A stretch of DNA of 64,000 nucleotides from Tenacibaculum ovolyticum DSM 18103 (GCF_000430545.1 NZ_KE387165.1:62728-126727), one strand, 5' to 3'. Shown: positions 8,126-18,040, counted from the first letter of the stretch. The notes: generated by a model from the sequence alone, not told the origin. A program made the numbers and translations.

Positions 8126-9919
8126 TTAAAACAGCGTATCAAACTTCCATGTTAATCCTCCCATTGCTTGAAAACCTTGAACATTAAAATTATTAAATCT
8201 TTGATAACTATTATTTAAAACGTTATTTAAGTTTAAAAACACTGAAAAAGAATCATTAAAATGGTATCCTCCATTAAAGTTTATATCAAAATAACTGTCT
8301 ATATCAACTGTTGTAAAAGTATCTAATGGTAAAATCTCATGCAATTTCCCTTTTCGTTGACCAACAAAAAATAAATTAGCTCCTGCAAACCATTTCTCTA
8401 CTTTATAAGTACCAAAAAGCTCTCCTTCAATTTTTGGCGCATTCCAAGCTTCTAATTCATTTGTTAAGGTAAACTTGTTAAATTTCCCATTTACTCCTAG
8501 CGTTAAATTTTTAATTCCGTCATAAGCTATTTCTCCAAAAAACGTCATTAATTTAATATCATCATATGTTGTATTAAATGAATTTCCATATTCATATCCT
8601 AAAAATGAAAAAGCATTGGTACCCGCATTGTTCGTTCCATTAGATTTTGATTGATTTAATGAAATAAATGGATTGTTTTCTATAGCTGCATAACTTGCTT
8701 TAAAGTTATAACTAAACTGAAAATCTAATTTACCTCTAATTCCAGCAAAAGCATCATACTTCTTATTTGTTTGTAATACTTGTTGCGTAGGCGATATATG
8801 CGGATTTTTATCTACAAGAGATTTATACGAATTTGTTTCTAAATCACCCGAAGCTCCAACAAAAATATTTGCAAATTCATTTACAATAGGGTATGATATT
8901 TCTACATCAGGATAAATGAAAAAATTATTTCCTTTATTTTGAATATCTAATGAGAAATAAGACTTTGCTCCTATTTTTATAGCTAAATCTTGTACTAAAA
9001 ACTTATAAGTTGGATGAACTCCTACCGTAAAAAAGCTATGCTTTAACTCATCTTGAGTATTATATGAGTTCTCAAACTTACCTCCTAAATAACTAAAAGT
9101 AGTGTTTATATATAAATCGTTTAACTCACGGTGAAAACGATCTAAAGAAACTTTAAACTTAGCATTTCCATCAATTAAAAACTCACTACTACTTAACACA
9201 TCTGAGAAAAAAGAAATGGAACCATTTGCCTCTTCTATATAAGAATCATCAAATTTAATTGTCCCAAAAACCTTAAAAAGATTGTGTGCTTGCTCTTCTT
9301 CTATACGGCTAATAGTAGCATCTGTAAAAGTTATATTTTTTGGCAAACCATACCAATTGTACTTGTTTCTTCCCGCGCTTATACCTGCTCTCCAATTAAG
9401 GTAACGTTCTTGCTGGGCATAAAACAAGTTTAAATTCATATTGTAATAAGTACTACTAAGTTGTGTTTTTTCAACAGGATCTGCTGAAAGAAGAAACTTT
9501 AAATGCACTCCATATTCACTATCATAACTCTCATTTCGTCTCACATACGCCTCAAGAAAAGGAGTGATTTTATTTCCTAATCCAAGAGAAAAATAATTAG
9601 GATATAATTGTTCTCTTTTACCTAAATCTACTTTTTTCATAACACCACTTTTAGGAATAAAAGTAGAAGCAACTGGCACTGAAAATATTTTATATTCTAA
9701 CTCTTTTTTCTGAGTTTCCTTTGTATGCTTTATTACAGGTTTTTGCTTTATTTTAAAAGCGTCAGTTATTTTAGGCACATAAGATGTTACTACTTTAACT
9801 ACTTCTGTTTTAATTATAGTATCTTTTGTTTTTTCTGGTGCGTTTTTCTCTTGCGAATTTGCAATAGATATTACAAATAAAACTAGTAAACTTAAATGCT
9901 TTTTCATTGATCTAATCAT
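8126..9919 (-). CDS. TonB-dependent-receptor-like outer membrane beta-barrel
   Basis: About 597 residues from the ATG at 9919 (another ATG at 9907 gives MKKHLSLLVLF directly). The frame extends to a TTG at 9943, which I reject as start. A signal peptide ending IANSQ is followed by a charged linker and many alternating strands rich in aromatic residues. The final strand, GLTWKFDTLF, ends in Phe, as usual for outer membrane barrels. No plug domain is evident, so it is probably not a full TonB receptor. It starts just after the stop of the long TPR gene (the frame gap is only a few tens of bases), so the two are almost certainly co-transcribed and may act together in the envelope. Confidence 0.8.
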   Translation of the reverse strand: MIRSMKKHLSLLVLFVISIANSQEKNAPEKTKDTIIKTEVVKVVTSYVPKITDAFKIKQKPVIKHTKETQKKELEYKIFSVPVASTFIPKSGVMKKVDLGKREQLYPNYFSLGLGNKITPFLEAYVRRNESYDSEYGVHLKFLLSADPVEKTQLSSTYYNMNLNLFYAQQERYLNWRAGISAGRNKYNWYGLPKNITFTDATISRIEEEQAHNLFKVFGTIKFDDSYIEEANGSISFFSDVLSSSEFLIDGNAKFKVSLDRFHRELNDLYINTTFSYLGGKFENSYNTQDELKHSFFTVGVHPTYKFLVQDLAIKIGAKSYFSLDIQNKGNNFFIYPDVEISYPIVNEFANIFVGASGDLETNSYKSLVDKNPHISPTQQVLQTNKKYDAFAGIRGKLDFQFSYNFKASYAAIENNPFISLNQSKSNGTNNAGTNAFSFLGYEYGNSFNTTYDDIKLMTFFGEIAYDGIKNLTLGVNGKFNKFTLTNELEAWNAPKIEGELFGTYKVEKWFAGANLFFVGQRKGKLHEILPLDTFTTVDIDSYFDINFNGGYHFNDSFSVFLNLNNVLNNSYQRFNNFNVQGFQAMGGLTWKFDTLF

Positions 9920-9946
9920 TGAACTCTTTTTTGTTATTAACAAATT

Positions 9947-12900
9947 TTAGTTTTGTGTAGTTACAGATTTGTTTGTTTTTGCTTCTTTATTTTTAATAGT
10001 ACTAAGCTCATTTTTTGCTTCTTCTATTACATCCTTATACTGCGTAAAATTTTTAACAATGTTCTCTAAAATATAAGTAGCTTGGTAAGCATCTTTTAAT
10101 GCATAATGATTCTTAGCCATTATAATATAACTTTTAACTCCCCAATATTTATATGATGAGTAATTTGCTATTAAACTTTGCACTGCTTTATTAGATGCTT
10201 CATAATCTTTATGATCATTTAAAAAGAAAGCATTATAATACAAACTTTCGGCCTTTAATTCTCCCGTTGCATTTTTACTAACTTCATTAAAAAACTCTTC
10301 AGCGTTTAAAAAGTCATTTGTTTTAAATGCTGAACGTGCAAGAATTACTTTTGCATCTTCAGCAATACTCGCATCCAATTTGCTTGTTCCCAAAACTTTC
10401 TCGGCATAACTAATTGCTTTTGAATACTCTTTTTTATTATAATAGCCTTTCATTAAATTACTTTGTGCAAAAATGATGTTCTGCGGATAATTAGCTATTT
10501 TTTCTAATTTTTCTAAAACTATAATTCCTTTCTCCCAATTTTCTTCTTCTAAATATATTTTAGCAAGCTTATTTAAAGACTCTTCTGAAAACTCACTCTT
10601 TTCTTCACTAATTACATGTGCGTAATGAGGAACTGCTTTCTTAAATTGACTTGTATTATTATATGATTCTGCTAGGTAAAAATTAGCTTTTAAAGCATTT
10701 AATCCAGCAGGGAAAGCCTGAAGATATTTAGCAAATCCTTGTATTGCTTTAGCGCTATTATTTTCTAAGAATTTATTTTCAGCAGATTGATATGTTGCAT
10801 TATCTAATTCAGCATCTGTAACATTTACAAATTTCACATTTTTAACCCAAGCTGCATATTCATCTACTTTACCAATATCAATATATACATTTTTAACATT
10901 AGTAACAGCTTGTTTAGCTTCTTTAGAGTTTGGATGCTTTGCTACAACTTCTTTATATTTTTCTAAAGCCTTTTTACTATTATTTTTATTGTAATACAAC
11001 AATCCTTGTCTTAACAGCACATTAGGTACATAGTTACTATTTGAATGTTTTAATAATAAACTATTGTATGTTTTTTGCGCCTTTGATACGTTATTTAAAG
11101 TCGTATATGTTGTTGCTAATTGAAACAATGCGTCATCTTCTAATTGAGAACCTGTATATGTAGTAATAAGATTTTTTAAATTTTCAATTTTCTTATCGTT
11201 GTCTCCCATAAACCCATTACTCATTGCTGTTTGATATTGTGCGTAATCTGAACCTACACCTCCTTCTTGAATTACCTTATCGTAAGAATTTATTGCCTTC
11301 GAGTAATTTTTAGAAGCATAAAAAGAATCTCCCAACCTATTTGAGGTATCATCGTTTAAGTCGTTATCATCTAATTTAAGGTCTAAGAAGTTTTTAAAAT
11401 ATTTCGCAGCATTCGTGTATTTTTTTTGTTTAAAATAAGTGTATGCTATATTATAGTCTAACTTTTTAGCTTCTTCAATATCTTTATCTGTAACCTTTAA
11501 AAAACTAGTTAAAGCGGCTTCATAATTACCTAATAAATACTCAGTTTCAGCCAACCAAAAAGCTCCTTTACTACTAACAGTTGAATTTTCTGCTAAAGTG
11601 GCTTTTGTAAAATATGGTTTAGCTTGTTTTAGTTTACTTTCATTAAATAATTGAATTCCTCTATACAAAGAAACTTCATTTGCTAGTTTTTCGTTTTCTA
11701 CAGACTTCGAACTACTTATATAATCTAATGCACCTTGATAATCTTGTTGATATAAATAAGAAGTAATTAATAAATTATTTATTTCAATAGCATTTGGTGA
11801 ATTAGGATATTTAGTTAAAAAGCTTTTTAATACATCTGGAACACTTTCATATGGGTTTCCTTGCTCATAACTTAATTTAGCATAACTCAACGAAGCACTT
11901 TCTGTTATTTTTAAATCAAAATCCATTTCACTAGCATTTTTAAATGCATTTAAAGCTTCAGGTTTTTTCTTTAATTCTAAATAACATTCTCCTAAGTGAT
12001 AATATGCGTTTTGTGCTACTTTATTATTACCATTTATAATTTTATTAAAATTACCAATAGCTAATTCATATTCCTTTTGCTGATAATAAGCATATCCTAA
12101 GTAATAGTAATCAGTATTTGTCCATTTACCCTTTGTTCCTTTATATGCTTTCAAGTATGGAATTGCCTGATCATATTTTTTAAGGTTAAAATAGCTTTCT
12201 CCAACTATTTTAGAAACTTGAGAAATTTCTTTTTCGTCTTTTGATTCTTCTAAAAGTTTCTCTCCAATTTTTACTGACTTATCAAAACGTCCCGCTTTAA
12301 AACTAATATCTAAAATATAATAGTTTGCTTTGGCTTGATATGTTGCATCGTTTGCTAATTGACTTAAATTATCTTCGGCCTCTCCAAAATTTTCTTGTTT
12401 ATATGCTATAAAACCGAAATAATAACGAGCATCTGTACCATAAATAGGATTCCCTAATAAAGTTTGAAAACGAGATTTTGCTTCCTTCAAATAATTAGAA
12501 ACCAACATTGCGTACCCCATTTTGTAATTAAGCTCATCTCTTTCTGGCTGACTTAATAATTTTTCATTTACTTTTTGATACCATCTTAACGCGTGAGCCG
12601 CTTTTCTGTTCGCAAAATAATAGTTACCCACATTTAAAAAAGCTTTCTCTTTTTTATTACTATATGGGTAGTTTTCTACAAAATTCAGCACTTTTTCGTT
12701 TGCATCATCTTGTATTAATTTTATAGCACACATAGCATCATAATAATCCGCATCAGCTTTAGCGCTTCTATGTTGCTCAGCCTCTTTAGAAACAGCTACA
12801 AACAACTGCTGTGCTGCTGCATACGCTTTATTATTGTAAAGTTTTACAGCTTTGTGTAAATTAGATGTAACAGCTGAATTAATTGCTGATTTTTGTGCCA

Positions 12901-12967
12901 CTATAGTTGTTGAAAAAGCAATTAAAAATAACAAATAACAACTCTTCTTATAACAAATAAATTTCAT
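9947..12967 (-). CDS. Large periplasmic tetratricopeptide repeat protein
   Basis: A 1006-residue exported protein: signal peptide MKFICYKKSCYLLFLIAFS...VAQ, then TPR units almost throughout. Examples are ALRWYQKVNEKL, YDQAIPYLKAYKGTKG, YYYLGYAYYQQKEYELAIGN, YSKAINSYDKVIQEG and YSKAISYAEKVLG. No catalytic domain is visible. The repeats imply a protein-protein scaffold in the periplasm or at the outer membrane, plausibly together with the beta-barrel encoded immediately downstream. It is divergent from the FtsE-like ATPase gene, with -7-like boxes for both directions in the 125-nt gap. Confidence 0.88.
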   Translation of the reverse strand: MKFICYKKSCYLLFLIAFSTTIVAQKSAINSAVTSNLHKAVKLYNNKAYAAAQQLFVAVSKEAEQHRSAKADADYYDAMCAIKLIQDDANEKVLNFVENYPYSNKKEKAFLNVGNYYFANRKAAHALRWYQKVNEKLLSQPERDELNYKMGYAMLVSNYLKEAKSRFQTLLGNPIYGTDARYYFGFIAYKQENFGEAEDNLSQLANDATYQAKANYYILDISFKAGRFDKSVKIGEKLLEESKDEKEISQVSKIVGESYFNLKKYDQAIPYLKAYKGTKGKWTNTDYYYLGYAYYQQKEYELAIGNFNKIINGNNKVAQNAYYHLGECYLELKKKPEALNAFKNASEMDFDLKITESASLSYAKLSYEQGNPYESVPDVLKSFLTKYPNSPNAIEINNLLITSYLYQQDYQGALDYISSSKSVENEKLANEVSLYRGIQLFNESKLKQAKPYFTKATLAENSTVSSKGAFWLAETEYLLGNYEAALTSFLKVTDKDIEEAKKLDYNIAYTYFKQKKYTNAAKYFKNFLDLKLDDNDLNDDTSNRLGDSFYASKNYSKAINSYDKVIQEGGVGSDYAQYQTAMSNGFMGDNDKKIENLKNLITTYTGSQLEDDALFQLATTYTTLNNVSKAQKTYNSLLLKHSNSNYVPNVLLRQGLLYYNKNNSKKALEKYKEVVAKHPNSKEAKQAVTNVKNVYIDIGKVDEYAAWVKNVKFVNVTDAELDNATYQSAENKFLENNSAKAIQGFAKYLQAFPAGLNALKANFYLAESYNNTSQFKKAVPHYAHVISEEKSEFSEESLNKLAKIYLEEENWEKGIIVLEKLEKIANYPQNIIFAQSNLMKGYYNKKEYSKAISYAEKVLGTSKLDASIAEDAKVILARSAFKTNDFLNAEEFFNEVSKNATGELKAESLYYNAFFLNDHKDYEASNKAVQSLIANYSSYKYWGVKSYIIMAKNHYALKDAYQATYILENIVKNFTQYKDVIEEAKNELSTIKNKEAKTNKSVTTQN

Positions 12968-13028
12968 ACTTTTTAGTTCTCTAAGGATTATAACGTTCCT
13001 TTTTTGTTTTTGTTGGGAAACAATGCAT

Positions 13029-13036
13029 CAAAAGTA
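13029..13036 (-). promoter_or_regulatory. Candidate -7 box for the TPR/beta-barrel genes
   Basis: On the minus strand this reads TACTTTTG, an exact TAnnTTTG Bacteroidota -7 box, 62 nt before the TPR start codon. No convincing -33 TTTG was found at 19 nt, so the call is tentative. Confidence 0.45.
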
Positions 13037-13067
13037 AGAAATGTTATAGAATTACATAATAAAATTT

Positions 13068-13075
13068 TAGATTTG
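13068..13075 (+). promoter_or_regulatory. Candidate -7 box for the FtsE-like gene
   Basis: TAGATTTG matches the TAnnTTTG -7 consensus and ends 17 nt before the ATG at 13093. A -33 element is not clear. Confidence 0.5.
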
Positions 13076-13092
13076 TAAAAACAATTTGATAT

Positions 13093-13776
13093 ATGGAAAG
13101 ACCTGTTTTACATCTTGAAAATGCCGATATTTATCAACAAGATAATTTAGTGTTGTCAAAAATTAATTTCAAATTAAATAAAGGTGGCTTTTATTATTTG
13201 ATAGGAAAAACAGGAAGCGGTAAAAGTAGCTTGCTAAAAACCCTGTATGGTGATTTAAGACTACAACGAGGCTTAGGTGAAATTGTTGGTTTTGATTTAA
13301 AAAAAATTGAAGAAAAAGATATTCCTTTTTTACGAAGAAAGTTAGGTATCGTTTTTCAAGATTTTAAACTATTAAATGACCGAAATGTTTTTGATAATTT
13401 AGAGTTTGTTTTAAAAGCTACTGGATGGAAAAATAAAATGGATATGAAAAGTAAAATTCATGAAGTTTTAGATAAAGTAGGAATGAAAGAAAAATACTAT
13501 AAGAAAACTTTTGAACTTTCTGGAGGTGAACAACAAAGAGTTGCAATAGCACGAGCTTTATTAAATGACCCTGAATTGATTTTAGCTGATGAACCTACTG
13601 GAAACTTAGATCCTAAAACGTCATTAGAGGTAATGGAATTACTAAATGAAATTCATAAAAGCGGTAAAACAATATTAATGGCTACTCACGATTATCAATT
13701 AATTGTAAAATTTAAGCAAAAAACAATTAAATGTGAAGGCGGAGAACTATTTGAAGTAGTACAACAATCTATTTAA
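13093..13776 (+). CDS. ftsE: FtsE-like ABC transporter ATP-binding protein
   Basis: A 227-residue stand-alone ABC ATPase. Walker A is [11 protein letters not shown] (about residue 37), the signature is [15 protein letters not shown] (about 141), Walker B is [13 protein letters not shown] (about 161), and the H-loop is MATHDYQ. The size and TGNLDPKTS context match FtsE, which with FtsX couples cytoplasmic ATP hydrolysis to activation of periplasmic peptidoglycan hydrolases at division. No ftsX is adjacent, so LolD/MacB-type alternatives cannot be excluded; the assignment rests on overall similarity. It is divergent from the TPR gene. Confidence 0.8.
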   Translation: MERPVLHLENADIYQQDNLVLSKINFKLNKGGFYYLIGKTGSGKSSLLKTLYGDLRLQRGLGEIVGFDLKKIEEKDIPFLRRKLGIVFQDFKLLNDRNVFDNLEFVLKATGWKNKMDMKSKIHEVLDKVGMKEKYYKKTFELSGGEQQRVAIARALLNDPELILADEPTGNLDPKTSLEVMELLNEIHKSGKTILMATHDYQLIVKFKQKTIKCEGGELFEVVQQSI

Positions 13777-13796
13777 GAAACATTCATAAAAAAAAA

Positions 13797-13819
13797 CCCA
13801 CTCCATAAAATGAAGTGGG
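13797..13819 (-). terminator. Minus-oriented hairpin with T-tract between ftsE and mdh
   Basis: CCCACT...AGTGGG forms a 6-bp stem. Only on the minus strand is it followed by a long U-run (nine or so T, from 13796 downwards). The plus strand lacks a T-tract. It is therefore not a good ftsE terminator and would instead end a minus-strand transcript starting downstream of the mdh terminator. Confidence 0.5.
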
Positions 13820-13937
13820 AAAATTGCTATGAAAAACTATGAAAAAAGAAACATTACTAATGTTTCTCTTATACTTAAAGACGTGTTTCTCTAAATAAAC
13901 TTACAGTTTAGTATAAACTTTAACATTTTTTATAAAA
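13797..13937 (-). ncRNA. Candidate small RNA between ftsE and mdh
   Basis: This gene-less segment lies between two minus-oriented terminator hairpins (13938-13970 and 13797-13819). It contains a further perfect stem GAAACATT/AATGTTTC at 13848-13866. No reading frame of note is present. The arrangement suggests an independent minus-strand transcript of roughly 110-140 nt. It is inference only, with no recognised RNA family. Confidence 0.3.
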
Positions 13938-13970
13938 AAATCCCTGAATAATATAATTATTCAGGGATTT
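13938..13970 (-). terminator. Intrinsic terminator of mdh
   Basis: A perfect 14-bp stem (AAATCCCTGAATAA with its inverse) and 5-nt loop, followed on the minus strand by a T-run. It lies 27 nt after the mdh stop. Confidence 0.85.
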
Positions 13971-13996
13971 ATATATTACAAGAAATTAATATCTCT

Positions 13997-14923
13997 TTAT
14001 AAATTTAAAGCAGCATTGTTATTCTTAACAGCTTCTGCAGAAGATGCTAAATGCTCTTTTTCTGCATCAGATAAGTTAATCTCAACGATTTTTTCAATTC
14101 CGCTTTTTCCTAAAACAACAGGAACTCCAATACATAAATCAGATAAACCATATTCACCATCTAATAATGTTGAACAAGGAAAAATCTTCTTAGTATCACA
14201 AGCAATAGCTTGTACCATACCTGAAACTGCTGCTCCTGGAGCATACCAAGCTGAAGTACCTAACAAACCAGTTAAAGTAGCTCCACCAACTTTAGTATCT
14301 TGCATAACTTGTGTTAATCTTTCTTCTGATAAAAATTCAGAAACAGGAACTGAATTACGAGTAGCTAAACGTGTTAAAGGCACCATTCCTTTGTCAGAGT
14401 GACCACCAATTACCATTCCGTCTACATCAGAAATAGGCGCTCCTAAAGCTTCTGCTAAACGATATTTAAAACGTGCAGAATCTAAAGCTCCTCCCATACC
14501 TATAATTCTGTTTTTAGGTAAACCAGTTGCTTTATGAACTAAATAAGTCATAGTATCCATTGGGTTAGAAACTACAATAATTATTGTATTAGGCGACTGT
14601 TCTACTAAACTAGAAGCTACTGTTTTTACAATACCTGCGTTTATTCCTAATAACTCGTCACGAGACATACCTGGTTTACGAGCAATACCAGAAGTAATTA
14701 CACAAATATCAGATTCAGCAGTTTTACTATAATCACCAGTAGTACCGGTAATTTTAGTATCAAAACCATTTAAAGAGGCTGTTTGCATTAAATCCATTGC
14801 TTTACCTTCTGCAAAACCTTCTTTAATATCTACCAATACAACTTCTGATGCGAAGTTTTTAATAGCAATATACTCTGCACAACTTGCACCTACAGCACCT
14901 GCTCCTACAACTGTTACTTTCAT
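13997..14923 (-). CDS. mdh: Malate dehydrogenase
   Basis: 308 residues, the lactate/malate dehydrogenase fold of the MDH type 3 (LDH-like) group. It has the nucleotide-binding GAGAVGASCAEYIAI (residue 7 on), acidic VLVDIKEG after beta-2 (NAD preference), the substrate loop ITSGIARKPGMSRDEL with the Arg pair, VVSNPMD and catalytic-His segment IGGHSDKGMVPL. It interconverts malate and oxaloacetate with NADH in the TCA cycle. It is single-gene by layout, with its own terminator downstream and a TAnnTTTG box upstream. Confidence 0.97.
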   Translation of the reverse strand: MKVTVVGAGAVGASCAEYIAIKNFASEVVLVDIKEGFAEGKAMDLMQTASLNGFDTKITGTTGDYSKTAESDICVITSGIARKPGMSRDELLGINAGIVKTVASSLVEQSPNTIIIVVSNPMDTMTYLVHKATGLPKNRIIGMGGALDSARFKYRLAEALGAPISDVDGMVIGGHSDKGMVPLTRLATRNSVPVSEFLSEERLTQVMQDTKVGGATLTGLLGTSAWYAPGAAVSGMVQAIACDTKKIFPCSTLLDGEYGLSDLCIGVPVVLGKSGIEKIVEINLSDAEKEHLASSAEAVKNNNAALNL

Positions 14924-14961
14924 TTTTTTATATTTTTAATTGTGATGATTAATTCTTACCT

Positions 14962-14969
14962 CAAAAATA
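14962..14969 (-). promoter_or_regulatory. Candidate -7 box of mdh
   Basis: The minus strand reads TATTTTTG, matching TAnnTTTG, 38 nt before the mdh ATG. The AT-rich context makes chance matches likely. Confidence 0.35.
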
Positions 14970-14980
14970 AGAAAAAAACA

Positions 14981-15011
14981 AAAAAGAGCACTGTTAATCA
15001 GCGCTCTTTTT
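14981..15011 (-). terminator. Terminator after the PQQ-like propeller gene
   Basis: AAAAAGAGC ... GCTCTTTTT stem with a 13-nt loop and a T-run on the minus strand, starting a few bases after the stop at 15016. Confidence 0.75.
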
Positions 15012-15015
15012 CTTT

Positions 15016-16908
15016 CTATTTAAAAATTTTAACTTGATTTTTTCTTGAATAATAAATTATATCTGTTGCAAAATCAACATCATAAACAGGTTTATTATTC
15101 TCTAAAACTATTTTATCAATTTCTTCTCCTGTCTCTTTATTTACTTTAACAAGTAATTTAGCTTTGTTTTCACCTTTCGCAAAAATCAAAGCGTACTTAT
15201 TGGTTTCTTGCATTGCATTGAATCTATCTTTAAGAAAGCTTGTTGCAACACCTGCAGCAATATAACCTGCCTCTCCAATTGCTTTTGTTCTTTCACCAAA
15301 TAAAGCTGAAGTATTAGAATTCTTCACTGAATTCCCCTTAGGATCCTTGTATTCAGTAGTAACAGTAACTTCAGCAGTAGCTACTGCTGAAGCAGCTTGT
15401 GCTGCTTGCGATAATCCTTTAAATAATTTCCTTCCAAATTCCCCTGGTTGAGAATACTTCTTATGAAACAAAAGTTTTCCACTAAAATCAACTCCTACAA
15501 CCTCACTCTGCCCTGAAATAGAAATATTATTAGGAAAAAGAATCATACTAGAGATTGTCTTTTCACTCTTAAGCTTTAGTTTTGAGAAAGGCTTTGGTCT
15601 TTTAGTTGAATTTTCATTAAACTTATACAATTCTTCATCGTTAAAAACAATAAAATTTCCACTTTTCGCATCATAATCCGCAAATGTTGGTCTTTTTTCA
15701 TTAAGCTTTAAATTCTTACTCCAAACTTTTTTCCCTGTCTTATAGTCAACCATGTTAGCATAAGTAGAGGTAACATATAATATTCTATTATTATTTGTTT
15801 TTTCTAAGAAGAAAATAGGATCATCGTCGTTATCTGATATAGTAACATCTCCTCTCCATAATTTTTTACCATCTTTATCTATTAGCATCATCTCATCATC
15901 ATACACATAAAGAAAATCACCATCAATAGGAATTACAGATTTAATACCCTTTCCTTTCGGATCTTTTTTCCACAACTTTTTCCCTGTACTATAATCATAA
16001 AAATTAAAACCCTTATAATGTGCTAAAAGCATTTTATCTTGCCAATCTTCAAATAATATTAAGAATTTAGTGCTTAAAGGTTTTTTCCATATTTTATCCC
16101 CTGTAGGAACATCATAAAGTTCTATTTCATTTTTAAAACCAAAAAAACCTTTTTTCTTAATCGTTATTAATTTATTACCATCTAAAGAATTTTTATAATC
16201 AAGAATATTCTTCTCTTCTGATTTCCATAACAATTTCCCTGTTGATTTATCTAAAGTATAAAACTTAGTTTTTATTAAAGCAAAAACTTTATTTTTAGTA
16301 TACGTAAGCTTGTCTTTAAAAGCTGTAGGGTTTAATTTCAAAAAAGATTTAAAGAAATTTAGAAATTGGTCAGATACAGGAGTCTTCCATGCGAATTTTT
16401 TATCAGAAAGCAAATACTTAGCTACTATTAATTTACCTTTGGTAACACCGTATAATAACAAAGCGTTTTCATCAAATAAATATTTAGAATCAAAGTAACT
16501 TTCATTATTCGAAGGCTTAAAAATTAGCTCACCACTAAAACTATTGTAAACATATAATTTATTTGAGTAAAATAATTGAATGAATGGAGTGTCGTTAATT
16601 ATTGAAAACTCTCTTTTACCTGGAAATAAAGAACCTAACACATCTAAATTAACTTTTCCATTAGCTTCAGTAATATCTAAAGTTATATTTTTCTCTTTTA
16701 AAACAGTCCATAATATTTCATCTTTAGTAGAATCATAACCATGTATATTATCTCCTTCAGAAATAACACTAATACCATTAAAGGGTACTACTATCAAATC
16801 TTTTACTTTATCCTTAAAAGTTAACGTCTTTGATGCTTTACGCTGTGAAAAAGCAACAAATGATACTGTAATTATTAATAAGGTTAGAAACCTCTTTAAG
16901 TTAAACAT
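15016..16908 (-). CDS. PQQ-like beta-propeller repeat protein, exported
   Basis: 630 residues with an N-terminal signal peptide (MFNLKRFLTLLIITVSFVAFSQ). Repeated propeller blades of the form LDKSTGKLLWK, YDVPTGDKIWKKPL, YDYSTGKKLWKKDP and VDYKTGKKVWSKNL, each with the G-x-x-x-W motif of PQQ/BamB-like propellers, run from about residue 50 to 430. A region near residues 505-565 is rich in Ala, Thr and Val (SQAAQAASAVATAEVTV). PQQ binding itself is not implied. A scaffold role in the periplasm or outer membrane is likely. It follows the DUF6588 gene by 36 nt, so the two probably form one transcript. Confidence 0.82.
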   Translation of the reverse strand: MFNLKRFLTLLIITVSFVAFSQRKASKTLTFKDKVKDLIVVPFNGISVISEGDNIHGYDSTKDEILWTVLKEKNITLDITEANGKVNLDVLGSLFPGKREFSIINDTPFIQLFYSNKLYVYNSFSGELIFKPSNNESYFDSKYLFDENALLLYGVTKGKLIVAKYLLSDKKFAWKTPVSDQFLNFFKSFLKLNPTAFKDKLTYTKNKVFALIKTKFYTLDKSTGKLLWKSEEKNILDYKNSLDGNKLITIKKKGFFGFKNEIELYDVPTGDKIWKKPLSTKFLILFEDWQDKMLLAHYKGFNFYDYSTGKKLWKKDPKGKGIKSVIPIDGDFLYVYDDEMMLIDKDGKKLWRGDVTISDNDDDPIFFLEKTNNNRILYVTSTYANMVDYKTGKKVWSKNLKLNEKRPTFADYDAKSGNFIVFNDEELYKFNENSTKRPKPFSKLKLKSEKTISSMILFPNNISISGQSEVVGVDFSGKLLFHKKYSQPGEFGRKLFKGLSQAAQAASAVATAEVTVTTEYKDPKGNSVKNSNTSALFGERTKAIGEAGYIAAGVATSFLKDRFNAMQETNKYALIFAKGENKAKLLVKVNKETGEEIDKIVLENNKPVYDVDFATDIIYYSRKNQVKIFK

Positions 16909-16944
16909 TTTCTATAATTTTTATTGTTTTTTTTTACTAAATTT

Positions 16945-17976
16945 TTACCTAAAACTAAAAGCAATACCTGCATTTACAGAGTTGTATTCTTGCATAGTAT
17001 AACTTCCAAATATTTTAAAGAACCCTAAACTTAAACGAGTACCAATTGTAGCATTAAAACTACCTGTATTATTTTTTACTGAAACAGGATCTGTAATTGT
17101 ATCAACAACTCCACCTCCATAATTCAAATTAAAATCACCTAACATATTAACCTTTGTATTACCTCCATTATACCCTAAACCACCATAGAAATTGATAATC
17201 GGAAAATTTATAGAAGCAATTGCCTGAACTGTATAAGCATTTAACCTAAATTGAGCATTAGCGTTATCTGTAGTTATTTGTGTAGAATTTTCGGTGAAAT
17301 TATAATCTACTGACATATTTGTGTATGCTGCTAAAAAAGATAAATGTAATGGTGTTTTTCCTAAAGGACTTAATAAATCTGTAAACTCCTTTTTTAAACC
17401 AAGTCCCCATACACTTCCTTTTGCATCATCAGTTCCGACTTTTGGAACCAAACGTAGCATAACATCAAATTTATAAGGTAACCCTAGTCCTACCTGTACA
17501 GAAGGAGCAGGAACTGCATTTACAGGTAAATCAGCACCTTTTGGAAGACTTATTTCTATAGGTGTATTTATTGTTGTACCATCAGCAATTACCGAAATTC
17601 CTAATCTAGCAGGAATAGCATCATCACCACCCGCTATAGTAGGAGATGTAGCTCCCTCTGGAATAGCTGCGCCGTTAGGAAAAGTTAAACCTTTTAAACC
17701 TAAACTAGAAATATTAAAAATTTCGTCTTTAGCAGGAACAAAAGAAGCGTTAGCTCCAATAGAAATATCAAATCCGAATTTCTTATGCACTTTAGCCGTA
17801 TGATACCAACCATTATTCATACTGTAAACAAGTCCTTTCATTGCAGGAGCCATATACGCAGATGTTAATTTAGAAGCATCCTCGGTATTAGCTAAAAAAA
17901 AGTCTTGAATATTCTGTGCTTTTGCATTAAAAGCTAAAGCAAAAATAGTTAATAGTGATAAAGTAGTTTTTTTCAT
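16945..17976 (-). CDS. DUF6588-type outer membrane beta-barrel protein
   Basis: 343 residues: a signal peptide ending FNAKAQ, the segment YMAPAMKGLVYSMNNGWYHT, and amphipathic strands ending in a C-terminal aromatic/Arg strand (NAGIAFSFR). The pattern agrees with what I recall of DUF6588 barrels in Flavobacteriia, whose function is unknown. It is probably exported to the outer membrane. It is first of a two-gene unit with the PQQ-like propeller and follows the gyrB terminator. Confidence 0.7.
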   Translation of the reverse strand: MKKTTLSLLTIFALAFNAKAQNIQDFFLANTEDASKLTSAYMAPAMKGLVYSMNNGWYHTAKVHKKFGFDISIGANASFVPAKDEIFNISSLGLKGLTFPNGAAIPEGATSPTIAGGDDAIPARLGISVIADGTTINTPIEISLPKGADLPVNAVPAPSVQVGLGLPYKFDVMLRLVPKVGTDDAKGSVWGLGLKKEFTDLLSPLGKTPLHLSFLAAYTNMSVDYNFTENSTQITTDNANAQFRLNAYTVQAIASINFPIINFYGGLGYNGGNTKVNMLGDFNLNYGGGVVDTITDPVSVKNNTGSFNATIGTRLSLGFFKIFGSYTMQEYNSVNAGIAFSFR

Positions 17977-18005
17977 TTTTCTAAGTTTTTATTTTACAAA
18001 TATAT

Positions 18006-18040
18006 AAAAAAGCTCAATTCTATTGAAATTGAGCTTTTTT
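18006..18040 (-). terminator. Terminator of gyrB
   Basis: AAAAAAGCTCAATT and its inverse form a strong stem with T-runs on both sides. It lies 23 nt beyond the gyrB stop. Confidence 0.85.
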
